Part shown: in pieces, positions 59,960-64,000 of the stretch
Position numbering within the stretch: the first letter of the stretch is position 1
Layout of the letters: each line of letters opens with the position of its first letter
Source of the DNA: Actinomadura sp. WMMA1423
GTDB taxonomy: Bacteria > Actinomycetota > Actinomycetes > Streptosporangiales > Streptosporangiaceae
Length of the DNA: 64,000 nt
NCBI RefSeq assembly: GCF_006547145.1
Contig: NZ_CP041244.1
Coordinates: forward strand, 3,782,001 to 3,846,000
Direction of reading: 5' to 3'
Translations under genes and position numbers: made by a program
The notes under the pieces: model-generated
What the model was told of the DNA's origin: nothing
The model's input: the letters and a program-made list of their open reading frames with translations, nothing else
Database searches by the model: none

Positions 59960-60547
59960 ATGCACGAGCACACGATGAGAGGACGCGGCGGCTTCCGAGG
60001 CCCCAAGGAGCGGGGGCGCCGCGGCGACCCCTTCGGCCCGTGGGGACCCGGCGGCCCCGGCTTCGGTCCCGGCCACCGCGGGCGCGGCGGACGCGGGCGG
60101 CGCACCCGGCGCGGCAACGTCCGGGCGGCGCTGCTCGCCCTGCTGGCCGAGCGGGCGATGCACGGCTACGAGATGATCCAGGAGCTGGACGGCCGCACCG
60201 GCGGCGTCTGGCGGCCGAGCCCCGGCTCGGTCTACCCGACCCTCCAGATGCTGGAGGACGAGGGCCTGGTCAGCAGCGAGGAGGAGGGCGGCAAGCGGCT
60301 GTTCTCCCTCACCGACGCGGGCCGCGAGGAGGCTTCGGCGCAGACCACGGCCCCCTGGGACGAGGTCACCGAGGCCGCCGGCGAGAACGTCATGCGCGGA
60401 CGCGAGGCCATCGGGCAGCTGATGGGAGCCCTTCAGCAGGTGATGGCCGTGGGCAGCGAGGCGCAGAAGGCGCGCGCGCTGGACGTGGTCAACGACGCCC
60501 GCCGCCGCCTCTACGGGATCCTCGCCGATGACCCCGAGGCCGAGTGA
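59960..60547 (+). CDS. PadR-family transcriptional regulator with Gly/Arg-rich N-terminus
   Basis: 195 residues from ATG 59960 (AAGGAG 8 nt upstream). The first 50 residues are rich in Gly, Arg and Pro (PFGPWGPGGPGFGPGHRGRG). The winged helix follows: RAALLALLAERAMHGYEMIQ, ELDGRTGGVWRPSPGSVYPT, LQMLEDEGLVSSEEEGGKRL, then a C-terminal dimerisation helix. PadR regulators of this type repress nearby transporters, but none is adjacent here. Monocistronic, bounded by strong terminators. The basic N-terminal extension may add DNA contacts. Confidence 0.92.
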   Translation: MHEHTMRGRGGFRGPKERGRRGDPFGPWGPGGPGFGPGHRGRGGRGRRTRRGNVRAALLALLAERAMHGYEMIQELDGRTGGVWRPSPGSVYPTLQMLEDEGLVSSEEEGGKRLFSLTDAGREEASAQTTAPWDEVTEAAGENVMRGREAIGQLMGALQQVMAVGSEAQKARALDVVNDARRRLYGILADDPEAE

Positions 60548-60567
60548 CCCCGGGGAACGACGACCGG

Positions 60568-60598
60568 AACCGCCGTGGCCCACCGGGCCACGGCGGTT
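60568..60598. terminator. 14-bp bidirectional terminator
   Basis: AACCGCCGTGGCCC / GGGCCACGGCGGTT with a 3-nt loop, between the convergent padR and 60599-62104 genes. Confidence 0.85.
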
Positions 60599-62104
60599 TC
60601 ACTTCCCGTTCGGGAAGGGCGCCTGCTTGGCCAGCTGGTCGGCCATGTAGAGCTGCTTCCACACGTACAGGCCCATGTCCGCGCGCCTGACGCGCCGGTC
60701 GACCGGAACGTCCACCGTCGCGCGGACCAGGTACGCCGCGCCGGGCGGGAGGTACTTGTCGCCGCCGTCCCCCGCGACCAGCGCGCCGCCCGCGAGCCGC
60801 CGCACGACCTGGCTGTTGGTCGGCGGCGTGCACATCGTCTCGGGGACGCCCGCCTGCGGCATGCAGCGTCCGCGCGCCTGCGGCGTGACGAGGTCGCGCC
60901 GCACGAACACGTCGCCCGGGAAGTCGAGCAGGACCCTCTCGCCGGTCGGGTTGGAGAGGATGTACTCGATGTAGGGGAACGACGTCCCGGACGGCGGCGT
61001 GGACTGGAACGACGTCACCACCCCGTCGCTGATGCCGGACGTCACCGCGGCGATCCTGTACCTGGCCCCGTCTGCGGTGCCGATCGTGATGGGCGGGCCC
61101 GCGGGGGGCAGTTCGGCGGCGCCCGGCGCCCGCTCCCCGGCCGCGGGCGCGGCCGTCGTGCCGCCCTCGTCGCCGGAGCCGGGCGTCAGCACGAGCCCGA
61201 TCGTGACCAGTCCCGCGAGGACGAGCACGCCCGCCGCGACCAGTCCGCTGCGGCGTCCCTTGCGCCGCCGCTCCCGGCGCTCGCGCTCACGCTCCCGCGA
61301 CCCGAGCCGCACCTGGATGCCGCTGGTCTCGCGGACGCCCATCGGCCCCGCCGCCGACCATTCCTCACGTTCGGAGTAGGCGTCCTGCGCCTCGGGCACG
61401 GCTGCCCACTCGGACCCGCCGAGCGTCGGCTCGGGACGCGACCGCGGCGGCGTCCCCCACACGCGCGGCGGCTCCTGCCCACCGCCCGCAGCCGGACCCA
61501 CAGGCTCGGTCGGCGCCCCTCGACCGGACGGCACTCCCCGACCGGCTGATGCCCCCGGCCCGGTCGGGACGCCCCGGCGGGACGGTAGACCCTGGCCGGC
61601 CGGGAGCCCCCGGCCGTTCGTTGCCCCCGGCGCACTCGGTAGGCCCTGGCCGGGCGTTGCTCCCTGACCGGGCGTGACGCCCTGGCGGGTCGTCGTCCCC
61701 GGGACGCTCGGTAGGCCCTGACCGACCGGTGCTCCCAGACCGCCCGGTGCCGCCGGCCCAGTCACGGTCGGTCCAGTCAAAGACGGGCCGGTCACAGACG
61801 GACCGCTCACAGACGGACCGCTCACAGACGGACCGGGCGCGGGCGGTGGGCCCTGGCGGGGTGGTGCGGCCTGGCTGAACGGCGCGACCGGCGCGACCGG
61901 GATGGGCTGCGAGGTCGAGGCGGACGGTGCGTTGTGGACGATCGGACGCGTCGGCGCGTCCGGCGGGATCGGGGCGCCCGGCGGCACCGGGGGCTCCGGA
62001 GGCCGGACGGGCGTGCCCTCCCGGGGCGTGGCCCTCGGGATGCCCTGGGACGGCGTATGCCTGATGTCGCCCGGACGGCGCGGAAGTCCCGGCTCCGTGT
62101 CCAC
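60599..62104 (-). CDS. Single-pass membrane protein with Pro/Gly/Ser-rich cytoplasmic region
   Basis: 501 residues from GTG 62104 (GGGAGG 8 nt upstream). Residues 1-270 are low complexity: Pro/Gly-rich with GPSVSGPSVSGPSVTGPS repeats and GQG/GRG units. A basic stretch (RERERERRERRRKGRRSG) precedes one helix (about 289-308, LVAAGVLVLAGLVTIGLVL). The extracellular part of about 190 residues carries YRIAAVTSGISDGVVTSFQS, RVLLDFPGDVFVRRDLVT and two cysteines in RCMPQAGVPETMCTPPTN, with a beta-sandwich look. No family recognised. Confidence 0.75.
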   Translation of the reverse strand: MDTEPGLPRRPGDIRHTPSQGIPRATPREGTPVRPPEPPVPPGAPIPPDAPTRPIVHNAPSASTSQPIPVAPVAPFSQAAPPRQGPPPAPGPSVSGPSVSGPSVTGPSLTGPTVTGPAAPGGLGAPVGQGLPSVPGTTTRQGVTPGQGATPGQGLPSAPGATNGRGLPAGQGLPSRRGVPTGPGASAGRGVPSGRGAPTEPVGPAAGGGQEPPRVWGTPPRSRPEPTLGGSEWAAVPEAQDAYSEREEWSAAGPMGVRETSGIQVRLGSRERERERRERRRKGRRSGLVAAGVLVLAGLVTIGLVLTPGSGDEGGTTAAPAAGERAPGAAELPPAGPPITIGTADGARYRIAAVTSGISDGVVTSFQSTPPSGTSFPYIEYILSNPTGERVLLDFPGDVFVRRDLVTPQARGRCMPQAGVPETMCTPPTNSQVVRRLAGGALVAGDGGDKYLPPGAAYLVRATVDVPVDRRVRRADMGLYVWKQLYMADQLAKQAPFPNGK

Positions 62105-62267
62105 CGTCTAGCCTCCCGATGTCCGTCGCGCGGCTCCCCCGTGAACCGCAGTCCCCACAATTCACCATATTTTGGCCTAATTAGACCCTGGTTCCACAAC
62201 GGCCCCCGGAGTCTCGCGAGATACGACAACTCGGCGCGGCGTTCTTATCACCTCGCCAACAACTAGT

Positions 62268-62301
62268 CCGCCCCCGCGACCCGGATGGGACGCGGGGGCG
62301 G
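62268..62301 (-). terminator. otsB terminator
   Basis: CCGCCCCCGCG / CGCGGGGGCGG, 11-bp stem with a 12-nt loop, just past the otsB stop codon. Confidence 0.75.
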
Positions 62302-62317
62302 GGCGGACGGAGACGGG

Positions 62318-63139
62318 TCAGGAGAGGGAGTCGGCCAGCGAGCCGATGAGGTCGACCACGCCGGCGGGGCCGTCGACCACGAGGTCCGCCCGTTCGGCGA
62401 GCGCGGTGACCTCGGTCGAGCCGCTGCACACCAGGACGCCGGGCACGCCCTCGGCGCGCAGCGCGTCGACGGCGTCGAACGCGGCGAGGTCGCCGAGGTC
62501 GTCCCCGGCGAACAGCACGGCGGAGGGGCGGGTCGCGCGGTCGTCCAGGAACGAGCGCAGCGCCTTCCCCTTGTCCATGCCGTGCGGGCGGAGTTCGAGG
62601 ACGTAGCGCCCGGGCTCCACCGACAGCCCGGTCCGCTCGGCGAGCGCGGCGAGGACGCCGCGCAGCCGGTCGAGCGCGACCTGCGGTTCGGCGCACCGCC
62701 GGGTGTGGACGGCGAGCGCCTGCCCCTTGTCCTCGACGAACGTCTCGGGCGGGGCGCCTGCGGCGGCGAGGACGCCGGGCAGCTTCGCGCGGGCCTCGGC
62801 GACGCCCGGCGGCGGCTCCGGCACGGTCAGCGTGCCGGACTCCCAGCGTTCGAGGCCGTACTGCCCGAGGACGACGAGCCCGTCGATGCCCTCGAAGCCG
62901 CCGTACTCCACGGCCACGGCGGCGGGACGTCCGGTCACGATCAGCAGCGAGCCGACCAGCGGGGCCAGCCGGGCCAGGGCCGGCGCGGCGTCCGGATGGG
63001 CCCTGGCCGAGGCCGGATCGTCGACGATCGGCGCCAGGGTGCCGTCGAAGTCGAAACCGAGCACGGCCCCGGTCGGGTTCTCACGGATGGCGTCGAGGCC
63101 GTCGGTACCGGCGGCCGTCACAGAGCGGGGAGAGTTCAC
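62318..63139 (-). CDS. otsB: Trehalose-6-phosphate phosphatase
   Basis: 273 residues from GTG 63139. HAD-family phosphatase that removes phosphate from trehalose 6-phosphate. Motif I is LGFDFDGTLAPIVDDP; motif II LLIVTGRPAAVA; motif III Lys in GMDKGKALRSFL; motif IV AVLFAGDDLGDLAAF. GQYGLERW and FVEDKGQALAVHTRR belong to the substrate-binding cap. The gene follows the DUF3263 gene by 19 nt. Together with otsA it completes trehalose synthesis. Confidence 0.94.
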   Translation of the reverse strand: MNSPRSVTAAGTDGLDAIRENPTGAVLGFDFDGTLAPIVDDPASARAHPDAAPALARLAPLVGSLLIVTGRPAAVAVEYGGFEGIDGLVVLGQYGLERWESGTLTVPEPPPGVAEARAKLPGVLAAAGAPPETFVEDKGQALAVHTRRCAEPQVALDRLRGVLAALAERTGLSVEPGRYVLELRPHGMDKGKALRSFLDDRATRPSAVLFAGDDLGDLAAFDAVDALRAEGVPGVLVCSGSTEVTALAERADLVVDGPAGVVDLIGSLADSLS

Positions 63140-63158
63140 GTGACCAGTGTTGGTCAGG

Positions 63159-63557
63159 TCAGGGCCGGATGCCGAGCCGCCGCGCGGCGCGGCTGCGTTG
63201 CCGCTGTGTCCGCATCCGGCGCAGGCGCTTGACGAGCATCGGGTCGCACTCCAGCGCCTCGGGCCGGTCGATCAGGATGTTCAGGAGCTGGTAGTACCGC
63301 GTCGCCGACATCTCGAACGTCTCGCGGATGGCCTGCTCCTTGGCGCCGGCGTACTTCCACCACTGCCGCTCGAAGGCGAGGATCCGGCGGTCGCGCTCGG
63401 ACAGCCCGCCGGCGCGGAACGCGGCGTCGTCGGCCCCGTCCTCCGCCTCGGCGGCGCCCGGTTCGGTCAGAGGTCGCGGGGGTTGGCCTTCGTCCATGGT
63501 TCGGTCCTGCGGGGGGACGTCACCGCGGGGGTCACCGGGGGCGTTCGCCGCTCGCAT
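63159..63557 (-). CDS. DUF3263 protein
   Basis: 132 residues from ATG 63557 (AGGGGA 5 nt upstream); ATG 63497 is an alternative. The signature is LSERDRRILAFERQWWKYAG, AKEQAIRETFEMSATRYYQL and DPMLVKRLRRMRTQRQRSRA. The middle looks like a helix-turn-helix and the C-terminus is very basic, so it may bind DNA; the family is uncharacterised. It is likely transcribed with otsB. Confidence 0.9.
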   Translation of the reverse strand: MRAANAPGDPRGDVPPQDRTMDEGQPPRPLTEPGAAEAEDGADDAAFRAGGLSERDRRILAFERQWWKYAGAKEQAIRETFEMSATRYYQLLNILIDRPEALECDPMLVKRLRRMRTQRQRSRAARRLGIRP

Positions 63558-63756
63558 CAGATCCCCTCTGTGGTTACTGATCCCGGGTCGTCCGGGTTCG
63601 GGCGGGAGCCATGCTACGCGTCCGGGCCGACAAGTTCCGGCGGTTCCCCGTGATCGGACGCCGGTGGTTCAGTGCATCACATCCCCGTTCACCTGGGGCT
63701 CTTTCGCGTCGTGTGTCTCATCGGCACCACCGGCGCGGCGTGCCGCCAAAAACATG

Positions 63757-63777
63757 CACTCTACATCCGTTAGAGTG
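63757..63777. promoter_or_regulatory. Candidate operator upstream of the terminal regulator gene
   Basis: CACTCTA-N7-TAGAGTG, a perfect 7-bp inverted repeat 55 nt before ATG 63833. Likely an autoregulatory site. Confidence 0.55.
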
Positions 63778-63832
63778 GATGATCCGTAGCGTCCGGCGCC
63801 TCTGGACGGCGTCCATGGAACGGAGACCTTGC

Positions 63833-64000
63833 ATGGCGACGGAGACCTCCGCCACGGGACGGACCGCCGAGCGGGACGCGCCCCGGGACGGGAGCCTTCC
63901 CGAACCGCCCGCCGACGGCGTGCTCACCGAGATCGCGACCGCGCTGTTCCATCTGCGCCGCGTCTGGGCCAAGCCCGACCTCGTCAAGCGCGTCCGCGCC
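63833..64000 (+). CDS. N-terminus of a probable MarR-family regulator, cut by the window end
   Basis: 56 codons visible from ATG 63833 (CGGAG 8 nt upstream). A polar start is followed by DGVLTEIATALFHLRRVWAK and PDLVKRVRA, like the dimerisation helix of MarR proteins. The assignment is tentative because the DNA-binding part lies beyond the window. Confidence 0.5.
   Translation, partial: MATETSATGRTAERDAPRDGSLPEPPADGVLTEIATALFHLRRVWAKPDLVKRVRA

Overview
The window is high-GC chromosomal DNA from a filamentous actinomycete. The gene content (IdeR-type metalloregulator, UdgX, bacterial XPB helicase, DUF3027, DUF2530 and DUF3263 proteins, SpoIIE-type PP2C phosphatase, eukaryote-like Ser/Thr kinase, a solitary groEL with CIRCE operators) and a 16S-23S-5S operon with no spacer tRNA fit the Streptosporangiales, perhaps an Actinomadura-like Thermomonosporaceae member. 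That placement is inference; no database was searched.

Layout. 1-5.2 kb: a truncated DHA2 drug exporter, small membrane proteins, an odd methyltransferase, a secreted protein and a zinc alcohol dehydrogenase coupled to a PAS-GAF-PP2C-HATPase phosphatase (5.2-7.5 kb). 7.7-12.6 kb: ideR, udgX, an MFS exporter overlapping pdxH, and a citrate synthase. 12.7-15.6 kb: a 961-residue membrane protein carrying an extracellular type-1 periplasmic-binding domain. 16-25.6 kb: serC, a small class II amidotransferase-like protein, a secreted beta-propeller, a large membrane protein, thpR, an MFS/MarR pair and a TetR/DUF2530 pair. 25.6-33.4 kb: a sacsin-like GHKL ATPase coupled to a DUF3027 gene, an MFS protein, a cold-shock protein, a HAD phosphatase and a GNAT-like protein. 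33.6-39.6 kb: TetR, a helicase-associated/WYL protein, a DUF4190 protein, an 83-bp tandem repeat array and XPB. 39.65-45.4 kb: a complete rRNA operon on the minus strand with two tandem promoters. 45.7-51.4 kb: a small membrane protein, a LURP-one-like protein, groEL with two CIRCE operators, another membrane protein, and a secreted Gln-rich protein with two related end domains. 51.4-53.4 kb: a ubiquitin-like sulfur-carrier gene and a threonine-synthase-like gene behind a SAM-I riboswitch and a 77-bp repeat array. 53.5-64 kb: a cation-diffusion facilitator, otsA, a sulfotransferase, an ECF sigma factor divergent from a Ser/Thr kinase, a PadR regulator, a Pro/Gly-rich membrane protein, otsB, a DUF3263 protein and the start of a probable MarR gene.

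The most interesting locus is 51.4-53.4 kb. A SAM-I aptamer precedes a gene that would normally be called threonine synthase, which is followed after 15 nt by a small protein ending in Gly-Gly (ThiS/MoaD/CysO type). SAM control plus a sulfur carrier suggests the enzyme may make homocysteine from O-phosphohomoserine and a protein thiocarboxylate, by analogy with CysM/CysO. The leader also holds about 3.4 copies of a 77-bp unit, each containing the 5' arm of the same aptamer, an arrangement I do not recognise from any described riboswitch.

Other coherent groups are trehalose synthesis (otsA and otsB, about 6 kb apart), DNA repair (udgX, XPB with its helicase-associated neighbour), iron control (ideR) and chaperone control (HrcA-type operators on groEL). 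Most intergenic terminators are perfect GC-rich hairpins placed between convergent genes.
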